Source: Myxococcota bacterium
GTDB lineage: Bacteria > Myxococcota_A > UBA9160 > SMWR01
DNA: 64,000 bases
Direction of reading: 5' to 3'
NCBI GenBank assembly: GCA_022447545.1
Contig: JAKVBI010000001.1
Location: 1 to 64,000 of the forward strand
The position numbers and the translations under genes are program-made. Below, in pieces: positions 9,276 to 17,662 of the stretch; position 1 is the first letter of the stretch; every line of letters begins with the position of its first letter. The notes beneath the pieces were generated by a model. That model saw only the letters and a program-made list of their open reading frames with translations. It was not told the origin of the DNA and ran no database searches.

Positions 9276-10079
9276 ATGGACGAACGAGATGCCCTCAATG
9301 CCTGTGTGTCGGACCTTCGAGCCGAGGGCGATGACCTGTGGTCGCTCCTTCAAACGCTGGAAGGGGCGGATTGGCAGCGGGAAACTGCCTTCAAGGCGTG
9401 GACCGTCTATGACGTCGTCGAACATCTTCGGGCCTCGGACTTCGCGGGCGTCACGACACTCCGCGGTGCCGAGCACTTTCGGTCTCTGGTTCGCAGCGCC
9501 GAGCAACCACAGGCAGCCCCTGAACCCAGAGCCACTGGATCGGAACTCCTCCGCATCTGGCGCCTGCAGTTTCAGGAGCTCTGCCAGGGACTGGCCAACG
9601 CCAACCCAGAGCAGCGTCTGGCATGGGTCGGGCCGGGCATGCGGCCGCGTATGTTCGCCAGCGCCCGACAGATGGAAACCTGGGCCCACGGCTGGGCGAT
9701 CTACGACCTGCTGGGCGCACGCCGTGTACACACGGATCGGATCCGAAACATCGCCACCCTGGGCGTCAAGACCTTCGCCTGGGCGTTCCGCAACCGCGGC
9801 CTCGACGTCCCCACCGAACCCCCTTTTGTCCGCCTGGTTTCACCGTCCGGAGACGTCTGGCAATGGAATGACCCCGAAGCACCCCACCGCGTCGAAGGCG
9901 ATGCAGTCGCCTTCTGCCAGACCGTCACCCAGGTCCGCAACATCGCCGACACGACCCTCGACATCCGGGGAGATATCGCCGAGCGCTGGATGGCCATCGC
10001 TCAGTGCTTTGCCGGCCCCCCGGAAGACCCTCCGACGCCCGGGTCCAGGGGACCGCGCAACCGACGCTCAGGGAGCTGA
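9276..10079 (+). CDS. TIGR03084 family DinB/maleylpyruvate-isomerase-like protein
   Basis: 267 aa. The four-helix DinB/MDMPI-type fold is indicated by AWTVYDVVEHLRASD near residue 45 and METWAHGWAIYD near residue 130, the paired His-containing helices that bind a divalent metal in this superfamily; relatives include mycothiol-dependent maleylpyruvate isomerase. Members of TIGR03084 often sit in catabolic clusters but their reaction is not known to me. The gene follows the P450 by 13 bp. Its 3' end overlaps the convergent ceramidase-like gene by 79 bp, and the last ~20 residues are Pro/Arg/Gly-rich and probably disordered. Confidence 0.82.
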   Translation: MDERDALNACVSDLRAEGDDLWSLLQTLEGADWQRETAFKAWTVYDVVEHLRASDFAGVTTLRGAEHFRSLVRSAEQPQAAPEPRATGSELLRIWRLQFQELCQGLANANPEQRLAWVGPGMRPRMFASARQMETWAHGWAIYDLLGARRVHTDRIRNIATLGVKTFAWAFRNRGLDVPTEPPFVRLVSPSGDVWQWNDPEAPHRVEGDAVAFCQTVTQVRNIADTTLDIRGDIAERWMAIAQCFAGPPEDPPTPGSRGPRNRRSGS

Positions 10080-10774
10080 ACGTGGTGAAGAAACAGCGCG
10101 TAGAAGGCACACGCCGAGAGCAGGTGCCAAATCGCGTGCCCCTGCACGATGTGGTCCGTCGGATCGCAGAAGACGCCCGTCACATCGGAGGCCGAGAACA
10201 ACAGGGCAAGCATTGCCAGGGCGAGAGAAGTCACCAGCAGCGCCCTCGACCCGCCGCGCTCGCGCAACAGCGACCCTTCGAGCCACAACCACACAGGAAC
10301 CGTCCCAGCCACCAGCAGCTGAATCGGAATTCCGGCAAAAAAGAAGAGCGGAACGAGCGCACTGCTCACGACCACGAGCAGCAACCATGCAGACCATGGA
10401 TGCAGTTGTTTCAGCCTGTCGAGCCGTTGTAGATCCATCACGATCATGAGGTCGAGGAATACGAACATTCCGACGAAATCGAAGAACTGGAAGAAAAACG
10501 TGTAAGAGGCGTGGTAGGCAAGCGAGAAGGCGCCCATCACGATCGTGGCCGGCCCATAGAAGACCAGATCCCGTCGCCCCAGCTTGCGCGCCTGCCACCA
10601 CATCACGATTCCGATCCCCAGATAGGCGAGGTTCGACCAGGTATTGGCGGGGGCGGTGACAACCTGGCAAAGGTTCTCCTCGCACCACTTGAGGTTCGGA
10701 GGCATCCACTCGCTCCAGGGGCAACCCTGCGGAAGCGGGGGAGCGGTCATCGGAGCATCCATCGCCATTACCAT
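10001..10774 (-). CDS. Alkaline-ceramidase-like CREST superfamily membrane hydrolase
   Basis: 257 aa with seven predicted membrane helices. It opens with WCEENL and ANTWSNLAY, the signature of alkaline ceramidases. The catalytic set of the CREST superfamily is all in place with eukaryote-like spacing: Ser84-x3-His88 (FSLAYH), Asp99 eleven residues later (QFFD), and His213-x3-His217 (GHAIWH). The calcium-site acidic residue that precedes WCEEN in animal enzymes is Lys here. Likely role: amide hydrolysis of ceramide or another long-chain amide in the inner membrane. Start uncertain: ATGs at 10774, 10768, 10762 and 10750 are in frame and none has a strong ribosome site. It is convergent with and overlaps the TIGR03084 gene. 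Confidence 0.8.
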   Translation of the reverse strand: MVMAMDAPMTAPPLPQGCPWSEWMPPNLKWCEENLCQVVTAPANTWSNLAYLGIGIVMWWQARKLGRRDLVFYGPATIVMGAFSLAYHASYTFFFQFFDFVGMFVFLDLMIVMDLQRLDRLKQLHPWSAWLLLVVVSSALVPLFFFAGIPIQLLVAGTVPVWLWLEGSLLRERGGSRALLVTSLALAMLALLFSASDVTGVFCDPTDHIVQGHAIWHLLSACAFYALFLHHVQLPERRLRGPLDPGVGGSSGGPAKH

Positions 10775-10858
10775 AGCCCGAACGGCGCCCCCAAGAATCC
10801 AGGCTGGCTCTCGAGAGTCGAAGCTGGCATGGTGACGTGAACCCCTGGAGGTAACGCC

Positions 10859-11422
10859 ATGTCCCGACTCGGCCCCTGGCAACCCAGGACCCCCGAAGAA
10901 CGCCTCGACCGAATGGAGTCCCTCGCTGAGATCCGCCAGCTGCCCTGCCGCTACGGCCTGTGCCTCGACTCCCGGGACATGAAGTCCCTGGTCCAGCTCT
11001 TCACCCCCGACGTACGCGTGGGGCGCAGCGAAAGGGGGCGCGACGCCCTCGAACACTGGTTCACCCGCACCATGAGAGATCCCCATGCATCGGTCCATTT
11101 CGTCGGCAACCACATCGTCGACTTCGACGACGCCGATCATGCCCGGGGCATCGTCTATTGCCGCGATGAACTGGAACGCGTAGAGACAGGCCTCTGGGAT
11201 GTCGGCATGCTTCAGTACTGGGACACCTACGTCCGGGTCGATGGTGCGTGGTGCTTTGAACGTCGCAAGTTCCACCGCTGGTACATCGTCGATGCGCTGA
11301 CTCGGCCTTCCATCGGAGCGGGGATGGGAGAAGACCTTGACGCACTCTCGACCAGCCAGCTGCCCAATGCCTTTGAGACCTGGGACACGTTCTGGGCACA
11401 GGCCGAAGCGGGCACGAAGTAA
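10859..11422 (+). CDS. SnoaL-like (NTF2-fold) domain protein
   Basis: 187 aa with a SnoaL_4-type cone fold: an N-terminal helix RMESLAEIRQLPCRYGLCLDSRD, then LVQLFTPDV, the HFVGNHIVDF strand and a closing WCFERRKFHRWY strand. Such proteins act as cyclases, dehydratases or ligand binders of small hydrophobic molecules; the DxxD and His residues suit ketosteroid-isomerase-like chemistry, but function is not established. Start ATG has GGAGG seven bases upstream. Only 22 bp separate it from the following TauD gene, so they are probably one transcriptional unit acting on the same substrate. It is divergent from the ceramidase-like gene. Confidence 0.82.
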   Translation: MSRLGPWQPRTPEERLDRMESLAEIRQLPCRYGLCLDSRDMKSLVQLFTPDVRVGRSERGRDALEHWFTRTMRDPHASVHFVGNHIVDFDDADHARGIVYCRDELERVETGLWDVGMLQYWDTYVRVDGAWCFERRKFHRWYIVDALTRPSIGAGMGEDLDALSTSQLPNAFETWDTFWAQAEAGTK

Positions 11423-11444
11423 GCCCAACCCGCAGGAGTGGGAT

Positions 11445-12296
11445 ATGACAGCGCCATCCACGGCACTTGAGTTCCAGCCTCTCTCCGAATCTCTGGGTGT
11501 CGAGATTCTGGGACTCGACCTCCGCCGACCCATGAGTGTTCTGGAACGAGAGCACCTGAAACAGCTCTACGACGAGCACCATCTGCTCTACCTCCGCTGC
11601 CCCGGGCTGGACTCCGACTCCCATCTCGAGTTCTCGAAGATCTTCGGACCCTTGTTCGGTGAGATTCCAGGCCAGTTCGTCCAATACGTTTCGAACCATC
11701 GGGAAGACCGCATCATCGACGAGGGTGCCCTATTGTTCCACTCGGACCTCGCGTTCACGCCCGTGCCCGTGCTCGGCTTGAGCCTCTTCGCCCTGGAGAT
11801 CCCTGAAGCAGGGGCTCAAACCTCCTTCGCCAACGCCGCGCGCGCGTGGTCTCGGCTATCCGAGAGCCTTCGCGCACAACTGTCTGAGCTGCACGCGCGC
11901 CACCTCTTCAACCTGACCACCCAACGTGGCGACGTTCCCTACCGCGACGAAGACCTCCCAGAGCGCGAACCGCGCGCCGAGCACCCCGTCCGCATGCTGC
12001 ATCCCCGCAACGGTCGGGAGATCCTGTACGTGAGTGAGATGCAGACCGACCGAATCGTCGAACTCTCTCAGGGTGAAAGCAATGCGGTTCTCGCCGACCT
12101 CTTCGGCCAACTTTATTCGGAAGAGAATGTCTACGAACACTCGTGGCAGGAGGGCGATCTGCTGATCTGGGACAATCTGGCCGTTCAGCACGCGCGCCCC
12201 GACATGCCCGTGGGCGCCGCACGCACATTGCGGCGAATCACCCTGGCAACCGCGGGGGTCGCCGATCAGGTCAAGTGGTTCCGCCGCAGCGATTGA
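11445..12296 (+). CDS. TauD/TfdA family Fe(II)/2-oxoglutarate dioxygenase (second copy)
   Basis: 283 aa. N-terminal LGVEILGLDLRRP is the family start; the iron motif is HSD in LLFHSDLAF and the distal His lies in LLIWDNLAVQHARPD, followed by the 2-oxoglutarate Arg in RTLRRIT. It is only distantly related to the TauD enzyme at 1954 and probably has another substrate. The ATG at 11445 has AGGAG six bases upstream. It is paired with the SnoaL-like gene 22 bp upstream and ends eight bases before the convergent P450 gene. Confidence 0.9.
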   Translation: MTAPSTALEFQPLSESLGVEILGLDLRRPMSVLEREHLKQLYDEHHLLYLRCPGLDSDSHLEFSKIFGPLFGEIPGQFVQYVSNHREDRIIDEGALLFHSDLAFTPVPVLGLSLFALEIPEAGAQTSFANAARAWSRLSESLRAQLSELHARHLFNLTTQRGDVPYRDEDLPEREPRAEHPVRMLHPRNGREILYVSEMQTDRIVELSQGESNAVLADLFGQLYSEENVYEHSWQEGDLLIWDNLAVQHARPDMPVGAARTLRRITLATAGVADQVKWFRRSD

Positions 12297-12303
12297 GAAC
12301 CCG

Positions 12304-13584
12304 TCAATCCGTGGCGGGACGGATCTTGTAGCGGAAAGGCAAGCTCTTCAGGCCACACACGAAACTCGCCTCGATGTGAGACGGATCTCCAGCAGGCTCC
12401 AGCTCCACGGCTCGCGTCGCGAGTTCGTGAAATAGGGCCCTCGAACTCAGGCGTGCAACGTGAGCACCCAGGCAGAAGTGCTCTCCCGTTCCGAAACCCA
12501 GGTGGCGGTTCGGGTGCCGTGTAATGTCGAACTCAAAGGGTCGCTCGAACACCTCGGTGTCCCGATTCGCGGAGCCATAGAACATGACGATGCTCTCCCC
12601 CTCGCGAATCTTCTGACCACTGACCTCGACATCCCGAAGGATCGCGCGCTTCATGTAATTGACCGGTGACGACCAGCGGATGACCTCCTCGACGGCCCTC
12701 TTCGTGAGATCGGGATGCTTCTGCAAGAGATCGAACTGGTCGGGATTGTCGAGAAAAGCCTTGAAGCCTCCCGAAATCGCGTTGCGGGTCGTGTCGTGCC
12801 CAGCCGTGAAGACGATCAAGTAGTAGCCAAAGGTTTCCATTGGACCCATCGCTTCACCATCCGCCATCTTTGCATTGGCGAGCAAACTAGCCAGGTCGTC
12901 CCGAGGATTCGCCCGTCGGTCTTCCACGATGCGATTGAACAACTGAAAGAACTCGAGGCCGACCTCTTTAATCGCCGCGGCACGGTCTTCCCCCTCGCGC
13001 TGCAGGTCTGGATCGTCGGCAGCGAACAGCTGCTGGGTCAACTCGAGCACCTTTTCCTCGTCTTCTTGATCGATTCCGAGAATCGTGGCCAGAACGCGGA
13101 GTGGATGGCGCTGTGCGATGAGTTCGACGAAGTCGCCCTCCCCTTCCTCGCCGAGGTTATCCACCTGCTCCCGAGCGCTCGCCTCGACGATCTCGTCCAG
13201 GCGATGGATGCTCCGTGGCGTGAAGAAACCACTCGCCACACGACGGAAATCGCGGTGCTCGGGTGGATCCATCTCGATGATGGTTCGCATCATCCCGAAG
13301 GCGCCCTCAGAGCGATTGTCCACCAGAACCCTTTGTTGCTCAGGGTTCAGCAGCGTCGGACCTTTGATGTTGCTGAAGGTCTCCGGCTTGCTGGAGATCG
13401 CCATGATTTCTGCATGGCGCGCAATCGCCCAGAAGTCCTCGAGGGCATCGGTCTCACAGTGGTAGAGACCGTCGTAATCACGCAACTGGCTCCACAAAGC
13501 GTGGGGCTGGCCGTCTACTCCGTAGTTCTTCGGAACGATGAGGTCTTGGGGGTCGATCTCGAGGGTCATGGTCCAACCATCCAT
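12304..13584 (-). CDS. Cytochrome P450 (second copy)
   Basis: 426 aa. Heme loop GFGTGEHFCLGAH with axial Cys371, I-helix FTAGHDTTRNAI, K-helix ExxR in VEEVIRWSS. The sequence style (LALL-type CYP with SSPVNYMKR and ANRDTEVF) resembles actinobacterial and proteobacterial steroid or fatty-acid hydroxylases of the CYP125/142/124 kind, but assignment to a family needs alignment. Two possible ATG starts lie at 13584 and 13569, both with weak ribosome sites. No ferredoxin or reductase gene is adjacent. The upstream gene on the same strand is a separate outer-membrane barrel, 173 bp away. Confidence 0.93.
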   Translation of the reverse strand: MDGWTMTLEIDPQDLIVPKNYGVDGQPHALWSQLRDYDGLYHCETDALEDFWAIARHAEIMAISSKPETFSNIKGPTLLNPEQQRVLVDNRSEGAFGMMRTIIEMDPPEHRDFRRVASGFFTPRSIHRLDEIVEASAREQVDNLGEEGEGDFVELIAQRHPLRVLATILGIDQEDEEKVLELTQQLFAADDPDLQREGEDRAAAIKEVGLEFFQLFNRIVEDRRANPRDDLASLLANAKMADGEAMGPMETFGYYLIVFTAGHDTTRNAISGGFKAFLDNPDQFDLLQKHPDLTKRAVEEVIRWSSPVNYMKRAILRDVEVSGQKIREGESIVMFYGSANRDTEVFERPFEFDITRHPNRHLGFGTGEHFCLGAHVARLSSRALFHELATRAVELEPAGDPSHIEASFVCGLKSLPFRYKIRPATD

Positions 13585-13757
13585 TGATCTGCTTGGGAGA
13601 AGTTTGACTGAGAGGGCTCGCAGGCGCGTCCTTCACAGCTGGCGTGTCGGGAATCTGACAAGAGCCATTCTAGCAAGTCGGAGGCCGAGAATTCATGGAC
13701 CCATACCGATCCCTGTCAGGACGTCGCCCGCTCGTGGTCCAATCGAGGCCACTTGGG

Positions 13758-14759
13758 TCAGAAGATGTATTTGAGGCGAAGGCCTGCGAGCGGGGCCGGA
13801 CTGTCGGCGGTCTTCTCGTAAACAGTCGCGCCCGTTTGATCTTCGGTCTTGATACGCCTTTTGATGTCAATACCAGCTTGGAGTTCGACCTGCAGCGATT
13901 TGTAGGGATGCCAGTCGAGTTCGAGCAGAATCGGATAGCTCCGGTCTTTGAAAAAACCTGCTCCGAAACTCCCTCCCCGGTCCTTGAGCAGAAACGTGTA
14001 CCCCTCGACACGACCCTTGAGGCGCAGAGCCAGCGTGTCGCCAAAGCGCCGACGAACCGCCAGACCCAACCCCACGGTTTCGACCTTCCAGTCGTCGTTG
14101 ATTTTCCACTCGATCCTGCCAATGGGACCCACTCGAACGGACGAACGATCAAGGCGAGACTTTACGCCGACACCGATCGCGATGGCCAGACGCTCCTTCC
14201 ACACCCATCCCAAGCCCACACCACCGCCGCCGCGTACGGAATCCGTGGCATCGCCACCGGATTCCCAATCAAAGGCCACCTGAGCGCCCGCAAAGATCCC
14301 CCATCGTTTACCGAGTGCCCTGAAACCGATGACGCGCCCCGTGGCCAGCATCATCGGATCGACGGGATCACCGCTCAGACTTCCGGGCCCGAAAAGCTGC
14401 GCGGGCTGCTGGAATTCGTAGCCGTTGTAACGGAAGAGAGCCGTCACCAAGAGTGCTGATTTGTGGTCCAGAGGCACCGGAGTTTGAAGCCGGAGTGTCG
14501 TGCGCACCGACGAGAGATCGTAAGATCCATAATCGCTGCCGATCGTTCCCACTGCATCCAAGCGGACGTAGGGCTTGGGAATGTGAATGAAACGATGTCC
14601 TTTCTGATGGGGGAGCGGTATGTCCTCGGCACCCGGGAAAACGAGCGCGCCCACGTTCTGGGCACTCGACGACCCCGCAAGCCCGGTCGCAACGAACAGG
14701 GCCGTTACGAACAACTTGGCCAGAGACAACGGATGCCAACGTCGGTTCACACAAATCAC
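13758..14759 (-). CDS. Outer-membrane beta-barrel protein, DUF6268-like
   Basis: 333 aa. A clear signal peptide (core LAKLFVTALFVATGLAGSSSA) would be cleaved before QNVGAL. The rest alternates short amphipathic strands (for example SALLVTALFRY, GIFAGAQVAF, VGLGWVWKERLAIAIGVGV, LALRLKGRVEGYTF) and finishes with LRLKYIF, a C-terminal aromatic residue as required for BAM-dependent insertion. This is the pattern of a small outer-membrane barrel, and the layout resembles DUF6268. Transported substrate unknown; the adjacent MFS gene and P450 on the same strand suggest uptake of a hydrophobic compound, which is inference. Confidence 0.75.
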   Translation of the reverse strand: MICVNRRWHPLSLAKLFVTALFVATGLAGSSSAQNVGALVFPGAEDIPLPHQKGHRFIHIPKPYVRLDAVGTIGSDYGSYDLSSVRTTLRLQTPVPLDHKSALLVTALFRYNGYEFQQPAQLFGPGSLSGDPVDPMMLATGRVIGFRALGKRWGIFAGAQVAFDWESGGDATDSVRGGGGVGLGWVWKERLAIAIGVGVKSRLDRSSVRVGPIGRIEWKINDDWKVETVGLGLAVRRRFGDTLALRLKGRVEGYTFLLKDRGGSFGAGFFKDRSYPILLELDWHPYKSLQVELQAGIDIKRRIKTEDQTGATVYEKTADSPAPLAGLRLKYIF

Positions 14760-14815
14760 AACGGGCGCAAGTCTAGCCGAGGAGATTCGATATGGGCCCC
14801 TCGACCCTTACGGCT

Positions 14816-16129
14816 TCAGGCCCGAGCCGCCGCCAGGTCTTCGCGAAGGGTTCGAGCGGACATCAGGAAGCAACCCGCTGAGGGTAAAATCGCGAGCGAA
14901 ACCACCACCAGCGCATAACGCAGCGAATCCAGCCCCAAAGTCGTCTCCCAATGACTGCTCAGCGCACCCACCAGCATGGGGCCGAGCCCCATCCCCACCA
15001 AATTGAACATCATGGACCAAAGAGCGTGGGTCAGTGCCCGCATGCTGGGCCGTGCGATGTTTTGCGCCATGGCGATGGTGACGGGAGAAAAGAAACCTCC
15101 AGCCAAAGAAGCCAGGACACTGAAATAGAACGCCACAGGCACTCCGAACAGCATGTCTTCGGCGGGCCAGAGCAGAAAACCCAGAAGGCTGGGATAAACG
15201 GCGACGTTACCTCCGGCACACAACCAGAGCGCATAACGCTCGTCTTTGACAGAGAATCGATCCGCCAGAACGGCACCAATCCACGCGCCGATCGCGGCGG
15301 GAACCGCACTGATCAGGAAATAGGTCACGCCGGTCTGCCCCGGGCTCAACCCATAGGTACGGATCAGGAATGTCGGCTCCCAGAGGTTCTTGCCAAAACT
15401 CGTCACGGCGGAGAGGCAGGCAGCGAGCACGATCCAGCGAAACGAGGGAATCGAAACGAGATACCGGATAACACCTGAAATCGAAGGCGGGGGAGCCTGG
15501 GCATCGCCCCCACCCGGTTCACTGTAACCGCGCGGCGGCTCGCGGACGGTGAAACGCACGATCAAGGCGACAACGATCCCTGGCAACCCCAGGAAGATCA
15601 GCGCGTTCCTCCAGCCGTAGTTCTCGCCAAGGACGCCCCCGAGCACGAGTCCGAGTCCTAGACCCGAGATGGAGCCAATCGTCAACATGGACATGGCGCG
15701 CGCTCGACGCTCGGGCGGAAAGTAATCTGACATCAGAGAAGCACTGGGCGGAGAGCCCGCTGCTTCGCCGATCCCCACTCCCATACGGGTAAGGATCAGC
15801 TGAGTGAAGTCCCGAGCGATACCGGTGGCGGCGGTCATCGCACTCCATACGAATACACCCACCGCGATGATGTTGCGCCGGGACCTCCGGTCGGCCAGAC
15901 GCGCGATGGGAATCCCCGCGAGGAAATGCACGATCGCAAAGGCTGGCCCCGAGATCAGACCCAGCTGAAAGTCGGTCAGAGCAAGCTCAGCCTTGATGTC
16001 CTGCATCAAGACCGACACGACCGTTCGATCCATGGTGTTGAAGATCGCGATCAGAAAGACGACCCCGAGCACATAGCGCAGGTAGGTCTCCGAGTATTTG
16101 TTTTCCGGCTCGGTCATGGCTCGATTCAC
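14816..16129 (-). CDS. MFS transporter (spinster-like)
   Basis: 437 aa with 12 predicted membrane helices. N-terminal half carries the MFS loop 2-3 motif as ARLADRRSRRNIIAVG, and MGVGIGEAAGSPPSASLMSDYFPPERRARAM, typical of spinster-type and aromatic-acid/H+ symporters. It is clearly paralogous to the MFS gene at 22880: both share GPAFAIVH, DYFP and TVREP blocks. The GTG at 16129 or ATG at 16117 may be the start; neither has a strong ribosome site. It lies between the carotenoid oxygenase (upstream) and the outer-membrane barrel (downstream) on the same strand. Substrate unknown. Confidence 0.9.
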   Translation of the reverse strand: MNRAMTEPENKYSETYLRYVLGVVFLIAIFNTMDRTVVSVLMQDIKAELALTDFQLGLISGPAFAIVHFLAGIPIARLADRRSRRNIIAVGVFVWSAMTAATGIARDFTQLILTRMGVGIGEAAGSPPSASLMSDYFPPERRARAMSMLTIGSISGLGLGLVLGGVLGENYGWRNALIFLGLPGIVVALIVRFTVREPPRGYSEPGGGDAQAPPPSISGVIRYLVSIPSFRWIVLAACLSAVTSFGKNLWEPTFLIRTYGLSPGQTGVTYFLISAVPAAIGAWIGAVLADRFSVKDERYALWLCAGGNVAVYPSLLGFLLWPAEDMLFGVPVAFYFSVLASLAGGFFSPVTIAMAQNIARPSMRALTHALWSMMFNLVGMGLGPMLVGALSSHWETTLGLDSLRYALVVVSLAILPSAGCFLMSARTLREDLAAARA

Positions 16130-16195
16130 TCACCCCGAATCTGTCAACGGTTCTGCGCTCAAACGCACGGGAACTCTGTTCGAGGTCTGCGAGGT

Positions 16196-17527
16196 CTAGG
16201 TGTCGGGTACCCAGTTTCCGTGAAACCCCCAGGGAACCCGCGTCGGCAACTCGATCCGCGCCACCGGTTCGCCGAGAAAATCCTGCGCGTGGAGGATCAC
16301 CACATCGGCGGCGTTCCGCCCGGCATCGTGCACGTAGGCGAGCAACCAACCGTCGTCTTCGTCGGCCTCGTCACTGCATGGAACGAAGACGGCCTCCTGA
16401 AAGCTGCGGCTCGGCCCTTCGTCGCGGTGGGTGGCTCTCCCTGTGTTCAAATCATGCTTGAGCAGGCCGCCAAAAAGGCCCTCTCGATCGCTGGAGCCGC
16501 AATACCCATAGCGATAGGGCTTGCCGATCCGGCGCTCGTCGTGGCGGGGAAATTCCTGCGGCCGGTCGCACAGGCGATCTTCGCTCACACGCCCTCCGCG
16601 CGTGTCGATGCGCCAGCGCTCGAGGGTCTGATCGCGCTGATCGACCTCGAGATGCTCGGCATCGAAGAGTTTCGGGTGCCGCACCACGTCCAGAATGACT
16701 TGACCCTCATCATCTTCATAGGCATTCATGGGATGGAAGACGAAGCAGGGTTCGACTTCGTGCCATACGACTGCCGAGGATACGTCATCCCTCCGAAGCA
16801 GACCTACACGCGCAGCGCGGTCCGCATGCCAGCGGTAGGGAAGCGAGTATCCCTGCTCGACCATCTTTGGATCGAACAACACCGGAAAATCGAAGACAAT
16901 GAAGTGGTTTTCGGTAATCCCGCAGTCGTGGATCATCGGATGCCCATCGACCGGGATGTCGACAGTCCGGCAAACCACCCCGTCCGTACCGACCACGACA
17001 TACTGGAGGTGATCCCAGCCGGGGAAGTAACCAGTTGCGTGGAGTTCCCCGGTGTCGGGATCCCGTTTGGGGTGGGCGCTGAACGGCCCCGGGAGGGTCC
17101 CCGAGAAATCTGAGTAACCGAGCGTCTCGAGTTCTTCGTCGAGTTCCACGGGGTTTCCACCCGCTTCGACGATGGCAAACGTACGTCCCGCATGGCTGAT
17201 GACATTCGTATTGGCGACACCGCCTGAAAAGGGGCTGAAACGCGGCCCTTGGGTTCGCGGCCAGCCCCTGGCATCGCACACCTCGTCGTCGCGCACGAAG
17301 CGACTCCGGTACCACAGCGCTTTACCGCCCTGCAATTTGACGCCGTGAACGAGCCCATTGCCACTGAACCAATGGTGCTTTTCTCCGGGCGACCTGACCG
17401 GATTCGGGCCGATGCGCAAGAGTCGCCCAGCAAGTTCGTCGGGGATCCGACCTTCGACGGGTAAGTCGAAGGCCGTAGTCTCGTCTTCGACGGGTCCGTA
17501 GTTTCCGGTCAAGAAGGGATTGGACAT
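16196..17527 (-). CDS. Carotenoid oxygenase family protein (RPE65/CCD type)
   Basis: 443 aa. The seven-bladed propeller enzyme cleaves C=C bonds of carotenoids, stilbenes or lignin-derived dimers with a non-heme iron held by four His. All four are visible: His152 (FSAHPK), His200 (MIHDCGITENH), His265 (FVFHPMNAYED) and the C-terminal GFHGNW. N-terminal LLRIGPNPV and HHWFSGNGLVHGV are also family hallmarks. The ATG at 17527 has GAGG upstream; the frame stays open far upstream but antisense to the dehydrogenase gene, which I reject. Divergent from the acyl-CoA dehydrogenase genes; no carotenoid synthesis genes are in the window, so the substrate may be an environmental compound. Confidence 0.93.
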   Translation of the reverse strand: MSNPFLTGNYGPVEDETTAFDLPVEGRIPDELAGRLLRIGPNPVRSPGEKHHWFSGNGLVHGVKLQGGKALWYRSRFVRDDEVCDARGWPRTQGPRFSPFSGGVANTNVISHAGRTFAIVEAGGNPVELDEELETLGYSDFSGTLPGPFSAHPKRDPDTGELHATGYFPGWDHLQYVVVGTDGVVCRTVDIPVDGHPMIHDCGITENHFIVFDFPVLFDPKMVEQGYSLPYRWHADRAARVGLLRRDDVSSAVVWHEVEPCFVFHPMNAYEDDEGQVILDVVRHPKLFDAEHLEVDQRDQTLERWRIDTRGGRVSEDRLCDRPQEFPRHDERRIGKPYRYGYCGSSDREGLFGGLLKHDLNTGRATHRDEGPSRSFQEAVFVPCSDEADEDDGWLLAYVHDAGRNAADVVILHAQDFLGEPVARIELPTRVPWGFHGNWVPDT

Positions 17528-17594
17528 GGTCGGTGCCCTCATCGCCCAGGGGAACCGGGCACGAACCCCACGGTGACGCGTGGAGAGCCGGCGT

Positions 17595-17630
17595 GCAAGC
17601 TTGCCTCCGGGTCGCTCGGACGAGTATAGA
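17595..17630 (+). promoter_or_regulatory. Putative sigma70-type promoter with overlapping palindrome
   Basis: In the 135-bp divergent region between carotenoid oxygenase and acyl-CoA dehydrogenase, TTGCCT (17601-17606) and TATAGA (17625-17630) are 18 bp apart and 32 bp before the dehydrogenase start. A perfect 10-bp palindrome GCAAGCTTGC (17595-17604) overlaps the -35 element, as an operator might. Pattern match only. Confidence 0.35.
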
Positions 17631-17662
17631 TAGATGCCCACAGCCTGAGGAAAGCACCCCCC

